Below are positions 24,906 through 33,788 of a DNA stretch of 59,011 nucleotides, piece after piece. The DNA lies in NCBI GenBank assembly GCA_964507325.1, contig CAZDQL010000034.1, forward strand, positions 1 through 59,011, read 5' to 3'. The position numbers and the translations under genes are program-made. Below the pieces are notes generated by a model. The model ran no database searches and was not told where the DNA came from. It saw only the letters and a list, made by a program, of their open reading frames with translations. The number at the start of each line of letters is the position of its first letter. Positions within the stretch are counted from its first letter, which is position 1. Source of the stretch: CAZDQL01 sp964507325 (GTDB lineage Bacteria > Planctomycetota > UBA1135 > GCA-002686595).

Positions 24906-26705
24906 ATGCCCTCCCCCACCGAGCCCGAAGATCGGCGTTCCCTCGAGCTGGGTCGCGCCACGAAGTGGATCTTCCTCTCCGCCCTGGTCGGGGTCGTGGG
25001 AGGCGTGGTGGCGTGGCTCTTCAAGGGCATGACCGTGTTCGGCATGCGCTGGCTCTTCGCGGCGCCGAGCGGGATCCAGGGGGAGGGGCTGAACCCCGAC
25101 CGCGCGGGATGGATCTGGGTGCTCCTGATCCCAACCCTGGGGGGGCTGCTCGTCGGCTGGTTGATCCATCGCTACGCCCCGGAAGCGGAAGGGCACGGCA
25201 CCGACTCGGTCATCCGCGCCTTCCACCGCATGAAGGGGGTCGTGCGCCGGCGGGTGATCGCCATGAAGGCGATCACGTCGGCCTTGACGATCGGCACCGG
25301 CGGCGCGGCGGGGCAGGAGGGACCGGTGGCCCAGGTGGGCGCGGGCATCGGCAGCAGCCTGGCCCAGACCCTCTCCCTCTCCGACCGCGACCGCAGGCTC
25401 TTCCTCCTCTCCGGCGCCTCGGCGGGGGTGGGCGCCATGTTCTGCTCCCCCCTGGGGGGCGCGCTCTTCATGCCGGAGGTGCTCTACCGCAAGGAGGAGT
25501 TCGAGGGGGAGGCGCTGGTGCCCTGCATCATCGCCTCGATCTTCGCCTTCGCGACCTTCACCTCGATCTCGGGGTCGCACCAGGCGGTGGTCATCCCGAG
25601 CGAGCTCCAGCAGCACCTGCACTTCGACAACCCGCTCTTGCTCCTGCCCTACCTGGTCCTGGGCGTGCTCTGCGCGGCGGTCGGGTGGTTCTACACCAAC
25701 GCCTTCTACGGGATCGACGCCTTCTTCAAGCGCCTCTCCCTGCCGCGCCCCGCCAAGCCCGCCATCGGCGGCTTCATGCTGGGTCTGCTCGCGATCGCGA
25801 TCGCCCCCTGGGTCGACGGCCAGGGGATCTTCTTCGGCGGCTACGGGCTGATGCAGAGCGCCATCGCGGGCCAGATCGCCGTGGGTGCCCTGGTGGTCCT
25901 GGTGATCGCCAAGGTGCTGGCGACCTCCTTCACCATCTCCTCCGGTGGCTCCGGGGGCGTGTTCGCGCCGGCCCTGTCGATCGGGGCGCTGCTCGGAGCG
26001 GCGGTGGGCCTGGGCGCTCAGAAGCTCTTCCCCGAGCTGGTGGAGCACCCCGCCCCCTTCGCCCTGGTGGGGATGGGCGGCTTCTTCGCCGGTGTGGCCA
26101 AGGTGCCGGTGGCGTCGGTGGTGATGGTCTCGGAGATGACCCGCGGCTACGCCCTGCTCGCGCCCCTGATGCTGGTGGCGGTGGTGCACATGATGCTCTC
26201 CCGCGCCTGGACGATGTACCGCGCCCAGGTCGGCAGTCAGGTCGATTCGCCGGCGCACACCGGGGACTTCGTGATCGACGTCCTGCAGAGCCTGAAGGTG
26301 CGCGACGTGATCGGCGAAGTGCGCCCGCCCAGGCTGATCCACGAGGACGTGACCCTGCGCGGCGCGATGAAGATCGTGGCGCAGTCCCACGAGACCCACT
26401 TCCCGGTGGTCGACGACGAGGAGCGCCTGGTCGGCCTCTTCTCCCTGACCGACCTACGGCGCATCATGCTCGAGGAGGAGGTCGGGGACTTCGTCATCGT
26501 GCGCGACTTCATGGGCGAACGCGTGGTCACCATCACCCTCGAAGACAGCCTGCACGACGTGCAGCGCCTGATGACGCGCCGCGGCGTGAACGCCGTGCCG
26601 GTGGTCGACGAGGAGAACCCGCGCAAGGTGATCGCCCTCATGGAACGCAACGTCATCGGCCGGGCCTACGCCGAGGAGCTGCGGCGGCTGAAGGAGGGGA
26701 GCTGA
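24906..26705 (+). CDS. ClC-family chloride channel/antiporter with CBS pair
   Basis: 599 residues from ATG 24906. The membrane domain has the ClC signatures: 'GHGTDSVIRAFH' at the first selectivity position (the GHG variant of GSGIP), 'GTGGAAGQEGPVAQVGAG' with the gating Glu, and 'SSGGSGGVFAPAL' (GxFxP). After the last helix (about residue 435) come two CBS domains: 'MKIVAQSHETHFPVVDDEER' and 'DVQRLMTRRGVNAVPVVDEE'. CBS pairs typically sense adenine nucleotides or ionic strength. The gating Glu favours proton-coupled exchange over a pure channel, but that is inference. It is 36 bp after the CxxC gene and 13 bp before the bacilliredoxin gene. Confidence 0.9.
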   Translation: MPSPTEPEDRRSLELGRATKWIFLSALVGVVGGVVAWLFKGMTVFGMRWLFAAPSGIQGEGLNPDRAGWIWVLLIPTLGGLLVGWLIHRYAPEAEGHGTDSVIRAFHRMKGVVRRRVIAMKAITSALTIGTGGAAGQEGPVAQVGAGIGSSLAQTLSLSDRDRRLFLLSGASAGVGAMFCSPLGGALFMPEVLYRKEEFEGEALVPCIIASIFAFATFTSISGSHQAVVIPSELQQHLHFDNPLLLLPYLVLGVLCAAVGWFYTNAFYGIDAFFKRLSLPRPAKPAIGGFMLGLLAIAIAPWVDGQGIFFGGYGLMQSAIAGQIAVGALVVLVIAKVLATSFTISSGGSGGVFAPALSIGALLGAAVGLGAQKLFPELVEHPAPFALVGMGGFFAGVAKVPVASVVMVSEMTRGYALLAPLMLVAVVHMMLSRAWTMYRAQVGSQVDSPAHTGDFVIDVLQSLKVRDVIGEVRPPRLIHEDVTLRGAMKIVAQSHETHFPVVDDEERLVGLFSLTDLRRIMLEEEVGDFVIVRDFMGERVVTITLEDSLHDVQRLMTRRGVNAVPVVDEENPRKVIALMERNVIGRAYAEELRRLKEGS

Positions 26706-26718
26706 TTCCCCGCGCGCC

Positions 26719-27081
26719 ATGCTCGACCTCCCCTCCCGCGGCGCCGTGGACGAGGCGATGCGCCGCCCCGGAACGACCCTGGTGCTGATCGACTCGGAGT
26801 GCGAGTGCTCCGCCCAGTGCGCCCATCCCGGCCTGCGCCTCTCCCTCGAGCACCCGCGCCGACCGGACCACCTGGTGCGGGTCGACTCCACGACCGACGC
26901 GGAGGCCTTGGCCCGCGCCCGGGAGTACTTCGTCCCCTACCCCGAGAGCGCGCCGATGATCGTCCTGATGGGGGAGGGCATGCTGCTGGCCATGTTCCAG
27001 CGCGAGGACCTGGATGGACGCTCCCCGGAGGAGGTGGCCGGCGCCCTGCAGGGGGCCTACGACCGCTTCTGCGGGCAGTAG
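26719..27081 (+). CDS. Bacilliredoxin (BrxA/BrxB, YphP/YqiW family)
   Basis: 120 residues, typical length for the family. The active-site region DSECECSAQCAHPG carries the C-x-C motif (C28, C30) where Bacillus proteins have CGC; a third Cys (C34) is extra. The C-terminal 'GRSPEEVAGALQGAYDRFC' matches the family end. Bacilliredoxins remove bacillithiol from proteins, but many bacteria with this protein use other low-molecular-weight thiols, so the thiol partner is not established here. It is last in the ATPase-CxxC-ClC-Brx operon. Confidence 0.8.
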   Translation: MLDLPSRGAVDEAMRRPGTTLVLIDSECECSAQCAHPGLRLSLEHPRRPDHLVRVDSTTDAEALARAREYFVPYPESAPMIVLMGEGMLLAMFQREDLDGRSPEEVAGALQGAYDRFCGQ

Positions 27082-27092
27082 CGGCGCGGAGC

Positions 27093-28001
27093 TCAGATCC
27101 GCCAGCGCCGCGACGGCATGCGCACCGCCATCACCGGGACCTCCGCCTTGGAGAGCACGGCGTAGGCGACGTTGCCCAAGAGGACCCGCGACAGACCGGT
27201 GCGTCCGTGGGTGCCGATCACCACCAGGTCCGCGTCCTGCGCCAGGATCGACTCGACCGGCTCGCCGTCCATCCAACGCCCCTCGTGGGAGACGCTGCCC
27301 CAGTCCGTCTCCATCAGGAAGGAGTCGAAGGCCTCCCGATCGGCCTGGCGATCGAGCTCGACCAGGTCGGCGTCGGTGGCTGCCCCCGCCTCGAGCGCCT
27401 CATCGGAGTAGGACCAGGTCGGGGGGCGGTGCACGTGCAGGAGGATCACGCGCGCGTCGAAGCCCTGGGCCAGGGCACGCGCGCGGTCGATCGCCAGTCG
27501 GCTGTGGGGTGTCAGATCGGTGGGCACCAGAATGCTCTCCGGAGAGCTCCACTCCCCCGGCTGGACCCACACGTCGCAGGGCGCGTGCCCCAGCACGGCT
27601 CGGGTGGTCCCCCCGAAGTCGAAGTGCCCCCGCTGCTCGTGGGGCCCGAGCACGATCAGATCCGTCCCGCGCTCGGCCGCGCGCGTCAACAGCGCCTCGG
27701 CTGCGGGGGCGTGGCAGGTGTTCAGGAGGGAGCGGGCATCCCCTTCGGTGTCGGCCACCAAGCAGTCGAAGCGCGCGCGAATCGCCTCGGCCGCGGATTC
27801 GGCCACCGCTGCGCGCAGTACTTCGGCGGCCTGCGAGTGCGCCCGCCCGGGGGCGACCTCCTCCAGCTCGTGAGCACAGAGCACTTCCAGCTCGCAGCCG
27901 AAGCGGCGTCGCATCTCCAGGGCCACCATGACGGCAGCGGAGGTTCGATCCTGAGCATCGAATCCGACCAGCAGGTCGCGCGGCGGAACCGGATCGCACA
28001 T
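27093..28001 (-). CDS. Tandem universal stress protein (UspA)
   Basis: 302 residues, two Usp domains (about 1-145 and 150-295). ATG 28001 has GGAG about seven bases upstream; an in-frame ATG at 28034 is an alternative. The first domain ends 'RGTDLIVLGPHEQRGHFDFG' and the second 'QDADLVVIGTHGRTGLSRVL', close to the G-2x-G-9x-G(S/T) ATP-binding signature. Usp proteins act in stress survival and often bind ATP. The gene is convergent with the bacilliredoxin gene. Confidence 0.9.
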   Translation of the reverse strand: MCDPVPPRDLLVGFDAQDRTSAAVMVALEMRRRFGCELEVLCAHELEEVAPGRAHSQAAEVLRAAVAESAAEAIRARFDCLVADTEGDARSLLNTCHAPAAEALLTRAAERGTDLIVLGPHEQRGHFDFGGTTRAVLGHAPCDVWVQPGEWSSPESILVPTDLTPHSRLAIDRARALAQGFDARVILLHVHRPPTWSYSDEALEAGAATDADLVELDRQADREAFDSFLMETDWGSVSHEGRWMDGEPVESILAQDADLVVIGTHGRTGLSRVLLGNVAYAVLSKAEVPVMAVRMPSRRWRI

Positions 28002-28064
28002 CTGGGGTCTCCGGGAGGGCAATGAGACTTGCATCTCGATTCTATCCGGTAGAATTCGGCCACG

Positions 28065-28682
28065 ATGGCCGTCAGAGACGTCTTCGCCGGCATCCTGCGC
28101 AAGAAGGACCCCCACGGCGCCCTGCGCAAGACCCTGCGTACCCTCGATGGCAAGCTCTCCGACGAGGAGGCGGTGCTCCTCTACGAGCTCGCCACCCGCG
28201 TGCGCGAGGGGGTGATCGTCGAGGTCGGCAGCTACCGCGGCAAGTCGACGATCGCCCTGGCGCTCGGGTCGATCGCCGGCGCGGGCGCCGCCGTCTACGC
28301 CATCGAACCCCACGAGTCCTTCACCGGCCCGCTGGGGGGGGAGTTCGGTCCCCAGGACCGCGTGGTCTTCTTCCGCCAGGTGCTGGAGGCGGAGTGCGCG
28401 GAGACGGTGCGACTGGTGAACCTCTCCAGCGAAGTGCTCGCCCCCGGCTGGAAGACACCGGTCGGGCTGCTCTGGATCGACGGTGATCACGGCCTGGAAG
28501 GCACCCGTCGCGACGCCGAGTGCTGGCTCCCCCACCTCCTGCCGGGCAGCCTGGTCGCCTTCCACGACACCCTGGACGAGACCCTCGGTCCGCACCGCGT
28601 CGTCGGGGAGCTCTGCGACGGCAAGGACTACGAGCTGGTGCGGCGGCTCAACACCACCGCGGTCCTCAGGAAGAAGGCCTGA
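28065..28682 (+). CDS. Class I SAM-dependent methyltransferase (Methyltransf_24 type)
   Basis: 205 residues. Motif I is 'VIVEVGSYRGKSTIALALG' (near 51-70), the acidic motif II is 'AVYAIEPHES', and the later 'GLLWIDGDHGLEGTRRDA' is the typical post-motif of the family-24 methyltransferases. These act on small molecules or glycans in cell-envelope or secondary-metabolite pathways; the substrate is not predicted. Start ATG 28065. It overlaps the end of the convergent oligoribonuclease-like gene by 17 bases. Confidence 0.85.
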   Translation: MAVRDVFAGILRKKDPHGALRKTLRTLDGKLSDEEAVLLYELATRVREGVIVEVGSYRGKSTIALALGSIAGAGAAVYAIEPHESFTGPLGGEFGPQDRVVFFRQVLEAECAETVRLVNLSSEVLAPGWKTPVGLLWIDGDHGLEGTRRDAECWLPHLLPGSLVAFHDTLDETLGPHRVVGELCDGKDYELVRRLNTTAVLRKKA

Positions 28683-29328
28683 GCCGCTCCCGGTACCAGG
28701 CCAGCTCGGCGATGGAGGCCTGGGCGTCGTAGTAGGCGTCGTGGGCGGTGCCCCCGGAGAGATCGGCCGCCGGGAAGGCGGCGCGCAGCGCCTCGGGGTC
28801 GTCCTTGTCGAGCAGGCTCGCAGCGGGTCCCCCGAGCTTCGCCAGCCACTCGGTCTTGAGGGTGCTGGCGTCCACGCACCGGTAGTGCAGCCGCTCGGTG
28901 AAGCGCGGCAGGTCGCGCCGCGCCAGGAACCAGTCGTGATGCACCGAATTGCCCGCCAGGATGGGCCGTTCCGCAATCGCCGCCGCCGGTGGGCCGACGA
29001 CGGCGTCGAGGTAGCGGGAGAGCAGCTCGTCTGCCTCCTCGGCCGTGCGCCGACTTGCGGCACAGCGCTCGAGCACGCCCGCCATCTCGGTGCGATGGAA
29101 CTCCTCCCCCACCCACCCCTCGGGCAGGGCCAGGTAGGCGTTCAAGCCGTTGGCGACGAGGCACTCGGAGGGCACCCCCGCGGGCGCGGCGGCGGGAAGC
29201 AGGGGCGTGAGCTCAGCGTCGGTCACCACCAGCGCCACCTGGATCAGGTGCGCGGCTTCGAGATCCAGCGAGGTGTACTCGGTGTCGAACCAGCAGTAGC
29301 GGACGGTGGGAGGGGCGGTGTTCGACAT
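28666..29328 (-). CDS. Oligoribonuclease-like DEDD 3'-5' exonuclease
   Basis: 220 residues. Exo I is 'YCWFDTEYTSLD' (catalytic D and E), exo II is 'ILAGNSVHHDWFLARRDLP', and exo III is 'GTAHDAYYDAQASIAELAWY' (His and Asp). The string 'FTERLHYRCVDASTLK' is close to oligoribonuclease (Orn). Orn degrades the last few nucleotides of RNA (nanoRNA) and pGpG. The protein is slightly longer than typical Orn and has D-T-E instead of D-L-E; an Orn-like function is probable but another DEDD exonuclease is possible. Confidence 0.8.
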   Translation of the reverse strand: MSNTAPPTVRYCWFDTEYTSLDLEAAHLIQVALVVTDAELTPLLPAAAPAGVPSECLVANGLNAYLALPEGWVGEEFHRTEMAGVLERCAASRRTAEEADELLSRYLDAVVGPPAAAIAERPILAGNSVHHDWFLARRDLPRFTERLHYRCVDASTLKTEWLAKLGGPAASLLDKDDPEALRAAFPAADLSGGTAHDAYYDAQASIAELAWYRERLRPSS

Positions 29329-29378
29329 GGCGGCCAGATCCTAGCGCGAGCCGACAGCCCCTCCGCGACCGAGTAGCT

Positions 29379-29789
29379 CTAATCGCGGGAGATCCCCTGC
29401 AGGGTCCGGAAGGGCCGGATCACGGTCCGCTCCAGCTCCGAGCGCGTGTTCTCGTCCAGATTCGGATGGGCCTCCTCGAACTCCGCGAGGCGCATGTCGA
29501 AGGCAGCCAGGCTGCGCATCCACTGCCGGCGCTGCCCGGCGGGATCGCCGACGCCGACGAAGGTCGCCAGGTCGGAGCGCTGGACGCGCAGCATGTCCAC
29601 CCGCGCGGCCAGCCGATCGACCAGGGCAGTGGTCTCGGCGGACGAGAAGTCCCTCGACTGCTGCTCCTGGAGCTGAACCTGCTGCTCCGGCGGCAGTCCC
29701 CCATCCGGCGCCAGCGAGGTCGCGGTCTCGTCAGCGGGTGTGACGCACGCGCAGGCGAGTGCCAGGGCGCACGGCGTGATGAATCTCAT
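29379..29789 (-). CDS. Putative lipoprotein
   Basis: 136 residues with a short signal and Cys pair (MRFITPCALALACAC), compatible with lipoprotein processing though the lipobox is not ideal. The rest is Gln/Arg/Leu-rich helical with heptads (RLAARVDMLRVQRSDLATF). ATG 29789 has a strong GAGGAGGAG upstream. It is the downstream partner of a second lipoprotein gene and ends close to the divergent oligoribonuclease-like gene. No family recognised. Confidence 0.65.
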   Translation of the reverse strand: MRFITPCALALACACVTPADETATSLAPDGGLPPEQQVQLQEQQSRDFSSAETTALVDRLAARVDMLRVQRSDLATFVGVGDPAGQRRQWMRSLAAFDMRLAEFEEAHPNLDENTRSELERTVIRPFRTLQGISRD

Positions 29790-29805
29790 GATCTCCTCCT
29801 CGAAA

Positions 29806-30183
29806 TCAGTCCCGGCCTAGTGACAGAAGCAACTCGTCGAGGGGCTGGTCGACGTCGGCGCGCATGCTGACCAGGACCAGCTCGCTGGTGGTCACCGCCG
29901 AGCTCTGGAGCCGACGCCGCCGCAGGTCGAGGTGGCGCGCCACGCCCCTGACGTACTGCTCGCGGAGGAGTCGACCCAGTGGATTTGGGGTCTCGGGGAG
30001 CCTCTGGCTGAGCGACTCTGCGCGTTCGACGTCGCCGGCCAGCTCGGCCACCGCCGAAAGCTGGGCTTCGGTACCCACGATCGCCCGCACCACAGGCGCC
30101 TGGCAATCGATGACCGCCGCCTGCTGCATCGGAGCACGACACCCCCCCAGCGCCAACAGAACCAAGCCCCAGATCCCCTTCAT
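29806..30183 (-). CDS. Small lipoprotein
   Basis: 125 residues from ATG 30183, with AAGGGGGG upstream. The lipobox LLALGGC (residues 9-15) is good. The remainder is helical (IVGTEAQLSAVAELAGDVERA) and unrecognised. The frame is open far upstream, but the lipoprotein start is clear. It is 17 bases upstream of the preceding entry and likely co-transcribed with it. Confidence 0.7.
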   Translation of the reverse strand: MKGIWGLVLLALGGCRAPMQQAAVIDCQAPVVRAIVGTEAQLSAVAELAGDVERAESLSQRLPETPNPLGRLLREQYVRGVARHLDLRRRRLQSSAVTTSELVLVSMRADVDQPLDELLLSLGRD

Positions 30184-30308
30184 GACCCCCCTTGGGATTC
30201 CCCCGTCGAGACGGCGTCGAGCCCCCACGGTCAACGCCACGAAAGATTTCGGCCGTTGCGGGAATCGAAGTTGAGGGGATCCGGATCTGAGACCGCGAAG
30301 CGCTAGGG

Positions 30309-31433
30309 CTAGCGGGTGGTGGGCGAGCCGTCGGCGAAGACCCCGCTGAGCTCGTCGTCGAGCTCTCCCCCCGAGCGCCAGTACTTCCACTCCCCGTGCC
30401 GGCGTCCACCCCGATAGGACCCCTCCGCCATCAGCTGGCCCATATCCGACCACTGGCGATGGACCCCCACCGGTTCGCCGTCCCGGAACTCCCCTTCGGA
30501 GCGCTTCAGGCCGTTGGCGTACCACGAGGAGCGTTTGCCGTTGGGCTTGCCGTCGACGTACTCCGTCTCCCAGAGCTTGTTGCCGTCGGCGTCCCACGCG
30601 ACGTGCACCCCCTGCTGCTCGCCCCGCACGTAGAGCCCCAGCTGGCGCAGGTTCCCGTTCGGGTGGTAGAGGGCGTGCTCGCCATCCAGGAGTCCGGCGG
30701 CGTAGTGGCCGACCCAGTACAGACACCCGTCCTCGCTCCAGAGGCTGCGCTGCCCACTCAGCATGCCGTCGGCGTAGAACCCCTCTTCGCGCAGAACGGA
30801 GCGCTCGTCCCACTGACGGTGAGGCCCCACCTGACGCCCCCCCTGAAAGCGACCCTGCTCGCGCAGCCGGCCCCCTGCGTCCCAGGCGCGGTGTAGTCCC
30901 GTGGCCTGACCGCGTTCGTAGAAGCCCTCGAAGGCCAGGGTGCCGTCTGAGTGCCAGCGCTGATGGCGCCCGTCCTCCTCGCCCGCGACGTACGCGCCGC
31001 GCGCCTGGACCGTTCCGTTCTCGTGCCACCAGGTCCAAAACCCGGTGCGCTCCCCTTCGTTGTACTCACCGGACCAGAGCTTGGTTCCAGCGGGAGACCA
31101 GCACTCCCACTGGCCGTGCCTCCCAGCGCGTGGGATGCGCGTGCGGTCCTCCAGGTGGTCCTCCTGCGTCACCAGGGCCCCATCCAGGAAGGCGCCGCGC
31201 GCCTGGAGCTTGTGGTTCGGGTAGTAGAAGAGCCACAGCCCCCGAGCGGCGGCGACCCCGCTCTCGTGGATCACGACCCGCCCTTCATAGCGCTGCCCAC
31301 CCGTGGACTCGTAGCGCGCGGTGCGCCGCTCCATGCGGGATCCGCAAGCGGCCAGGGCCAGGCAGGCCAATAGGAGCGGAGCTGCCAGAGAACGGGAGGA
31401 AGGGCGGAGGAGAACTGAGCGCGGGGACGGCAT
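30309..31433 (-). CDS. MORN/YwqK-type repeat lipoprotein
   Basis: 374 residues from ATG 31433; the lipobox LACLALAAC is typical. After a linker, about twelve repeats of roughly 23 residues follow the MORN-like/YwqK pattern 'GxWxxWxxNGxLxxEGxYxxGxxxG', for example GHYAAGLLDGEHALYHPNGN and GEFRDGEPVGVHRQW. In the YwqK family these form beta-rich sheets; the antitoxin annotation of that family does not follow from this sequence. A surface lipoprotein scaffold is inferred. Confidence 0.85.
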   Translation of the reverse strand: MPSPRSVLLRPSSRSLAAPLLLACLALAACGSRMERRTARYESTGGQRYEGRVVIHESGVAAARGLWLFYYPNHKLQARGAFLDGALVTQEDHLEDRTRIPRAGRHGQWECWSPAGTKLWSGEYNEGERTGFWTWWHENGTVQARGAYVAGEEDGRHQRWHSDGTLAFEGFYERGQATGLHRAWDAGGRLREQGRFQGGRQVGPHRQWDERSVLREEGFYADGMLSGQRSLWSEDGCLYWVGHYAAGLLDGEHALYHPNGNLRQLGLYVRGEQQGVHVAWDADGNKLWETEYVDGKPNGKRSSWYANGLKRSEGEFRDGEPVGVHRQWSDMGQLMAEGSYRGGRRHGEWKYWRSGGELDDELSGVFADGSPTTR

Positions 31434-31521
31434 GTGGAGGAACCTGCGTGTCCCTTTTCGGCAGCTGCCGACCTCCGACTCGCGTCCTGTCCCGGGAATC
31501 CCCCTCCGACAGGGGGGAGCC

Positions 31522-32691
31522 CTACCACACCGGACGTAGCACCACGGTGCGGCGCTGGCCCGTGCGGCTGAGCTCCAGCCGCACCTCCTCACCCTTGCCC
31601 CTGGCGGTCACGACACGCGAGAGGTCGTCACGGCTGGAGATCAGTTGACCATCGACGGCGACGATCACGTCCCCCAGAACGATGTCATCTCGGCCCTGCG
31701 TCTGCAGTGGGAGGATCCCGGCATCGTGAGCGGAGCTCCCGGTCTGGACTCCGCAGATTACGATGCCGAAGTCGAGTCCCTCCTGCTCTTTCCATCCCGC
31801 GAGTTCGAGTCCCTTGTTGCTCTCGCTGTCTGCCGCCAGCAGCAACCCCACGGAGGGCAAGCTCTCGAGACCATCGGCCAGGATCTCCGGGATGACCTGG
31901 TTGATCGTCTCGATCGGCACGGCGAAGCCCACGCCACCCCCCGACGAGCCCTTGCTGGCGATGTTCACGCCGATCAATTGCCCGGAGGAGTTGAGCAGCG
32001 GCCCCCCCGAATTGCCGGGGTTGATCGCAGCGTCGGTCTGGATCACGCCCGAGATCTTGGCCCCCCCCGCCACTTCAACGTTGCGGTCGAGCCCACTGAT
32101 CACACCGACCGTCAACGTGTGGTCCAGCCCGTAGGGATTGCCGATGGCGTAGACCTTCTGCCCCACGAGGAGCTCTGTGGAACTGCCGACGTCGATCGGG
32201 GCGAGCTTCTCCGGCGGGGCCATGATGGCCAACACCACCAGGTCGTGCTCCTCACTCATCGCAAGAGGGACCGGGAGCCAGGTGCTTCCATCCGCCAGCG
32301 ACACCTTCGTCGCGTGGCCGTGGTCCCGAATCACGTGGTAGCAGGTGACGATGTAGCCACGGTCGTTCCACACCAGACCCGATCCGACGCTGTCGGGCAG
32401 GGGTACGACGCCCGGTTGATCCAACAGAAGGTGTGCGGGCGCGCCACTCGCGTTCACGTGCACGACCGAGGGAGCCACGCGGCGGAAGATCTCCACGTTG
32501 CGTCGCTCTTCCTCCGTCAGGGGCTGGGTCAAGGCCTGCGAGCCGGGGCCGTCCAGGTCGAGGGGATCCCCATCGGCGTCCCCCCCCCTCTCCGACTGCC
32601 ACAGCAGCACCGCCAGGGTCGCGGTCGCCGTGCCGAGGAACACGATGGCGGCGAAGGCCCAGAGCCCGGTGGTCGATTGCTCTCCGGTCAT
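31522..32691 (-). CDS. HtrA/DegP-like serine protease with PDZ domain
   Basis: 389 residues. One N-terminal membrane anchor (about 11-30) leads to an S1C trypsin-like domain with the triad H119 (TCYHVI), D150 (SEEHDLVVL) and S228 (NPGNSGGPL). The PDZ-like domain lies at the C-terminus (about 285-385, DIVLGDVIVAVDGQLISS). HtrA proteases degrade or refold envelope proteins. The start overlaps the stop of the aldo/keto reductase gene (ATGA), so the two are coupled although their functions have no obvious link. Confidence 0.9.
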   Translation of the reverse strand: MTGEQSTTGLWAFAAIVFLGTATATLAVLLWQSERGGDADGDPLDLDGPGSQALTQPLTEEERRNVEIFRRVAPSVVHVNASGAPAHLLLDQPGVVPLPDSVGSGLVWNDRGYIVTCYHVIRDHGHATKVSLADGSTWLPVPLAMSEEHDLVVLAIMAPPEKLAPIDVGSSTELLVGQKVYAIGNPYGLDHTLTVGVISGLDRNVEVAGGAKISGVIQTDAAINPGNSGGPLLNSSGQLIGVNIASKGSSGGGVGFAVPIETINQVIPEILADGLESLPSVGLLLAADSESNKGLELAGWKEQEGLDFGIVICGVQTGSSAHDAGILPLQTQGRDDIVLGDVIVAVDGQLISSRDDLSRVVTARGKGEEVRLELSRTGQRRTVVLRPVW

Positions 32692-33692
32692 CCCTCAGCT
32701 CCTCCTCCTCCGAAGGCAGCGTCGATCGCCGCGCGCTCTTCCTCGGAGAGGATCAGCGCCCCCGCGGCTGCGTTCTCCCGCGCCTGCTCCACATCGCGCG
32801 CCCCCGCGAGGACGCTGGTGACCCCCTCCCGTTGGGCGGTCCAGGCGAGCACCACCTGGACCAGGGTGGCCCCGTGGCGGAGGGCGATCGGGGCCACCGC
32901 GCGCTCCAGGGTCGCGAGCACGGCGCGCCGGTTCTCGACGCTGAAGAGGGGACTCCTGGCGCGAATGTCGTCGGGAGGGAAGCGGCGCTCGGGACCCACC
33001 GCTCCGGTCAACAGCCCCTGCTCCAGCGGCGAGTAGGCCAGGACCCCAACCCCCGCGTCCGCGCACCAGGGGAGTACGTCACCCTCGATCTCGCGTGTGA
33101 GCAGGCTGTAGCGCACCTGGTTGGCGGCCAGGGGCACGTCGCCCAAGGCTGCGCGGGCCTCCTGGCACTGCTCGACGGAGTAGTTGGAGACACCGATCGC
33201 CTCGAGCTTCCCCTCGGAGCGCAACTCGAGCAGGGCCCCCATCGTCGCCGCGATCGGGGTCGTCGGGTCTGGCCAGTGCACCTGCACCAGGTCGAGGCGT
33301 TCGACGCCGAGCCGCTTCAGGCTGCGCTCGACCTCCAGACGCACCGAGTCGGGGCGCGAGTTGCGGTGGACGCGCACTCCCTTGCCGTCGGGTCCGGCGG
33401 TCTCGAAGAAGAGCTCGCCCCGCCCGTCGTCCCAGCGCAGGCCGACCTTGGTCAGGACGCGGACCTCCTCGCGGCGGCCCGCGAGCGCACGCCCCACGAC
33501 CTCCTCCGAGCGGCCGAAGCCGTACATCGGCGCGGTGTCGACCGCCGTCATCCCGGCGTCGAATCCCGCGCGCAGCGCCTCCAGGGAACGGTCGTCCTCG
33601 GCTCCCCCCCAAGCCCATCCGCCGAGGGCCCAGGCGCCGAAGGTCACGCAGGGCAGCTGGATACCGGTGCTCCCGAGCGGGCGCTCTCTCAT
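32688..33692 (-). CDS. Aldo/keto reductase
   Basis: 334 residues. The family signature 'AGFDAGMTAVDTAPMYGFG' carries the catalytic Asp and Tyr, 'VRVLTKVGLRW' the Lys and 'LDLVQVHWPDP' the His. The NADPH-binding C-terminal segment (LAGARDVEQARENAAA) is present. Substrate unknown. It sits upstream of HtrA in an ATGA-overlapping pair and is divergent from the MATE gene over 96 bp. Confidence 0.9.
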   Translation of the reverse strand: MRERPLGSTGIQLPCVTFGAWALGGWAWGGAEDDRSLEALRAGFDAGMTAVDTAPMYGFGRSEEVVGRALAGRREEVRVLTKVGLRWDDGRGELFFETAGPDGKGVRVHRNSRPDSVRLEVERSLKRLGVERLDLVQVHWPDPTTPIAATMGALLELRSEGKLEAIGVSNYSVEQCQEARAALGDVPLAANQVRYSLLTREIEGDVLPWCADAGVGVLAYSPLEQGLLTGAVGPERRFPPDDIRARSPLFSVENRRAVLATLERAVAPIALRHGATLVQVVLAWTAQREGVTSVLAGARDVEQARENAAAGALILSEEERAAIDAAFGGGGAEG

Positions 33693-33788
33693 GCACGCAC
33701 TCTAACCGGACCGCCGCCAGCGTCGATGACCCGGATCGGCAGTTCGTGTACACCACTCCCCCTCCCCACCGCTATCGTCGCCGCTTCG

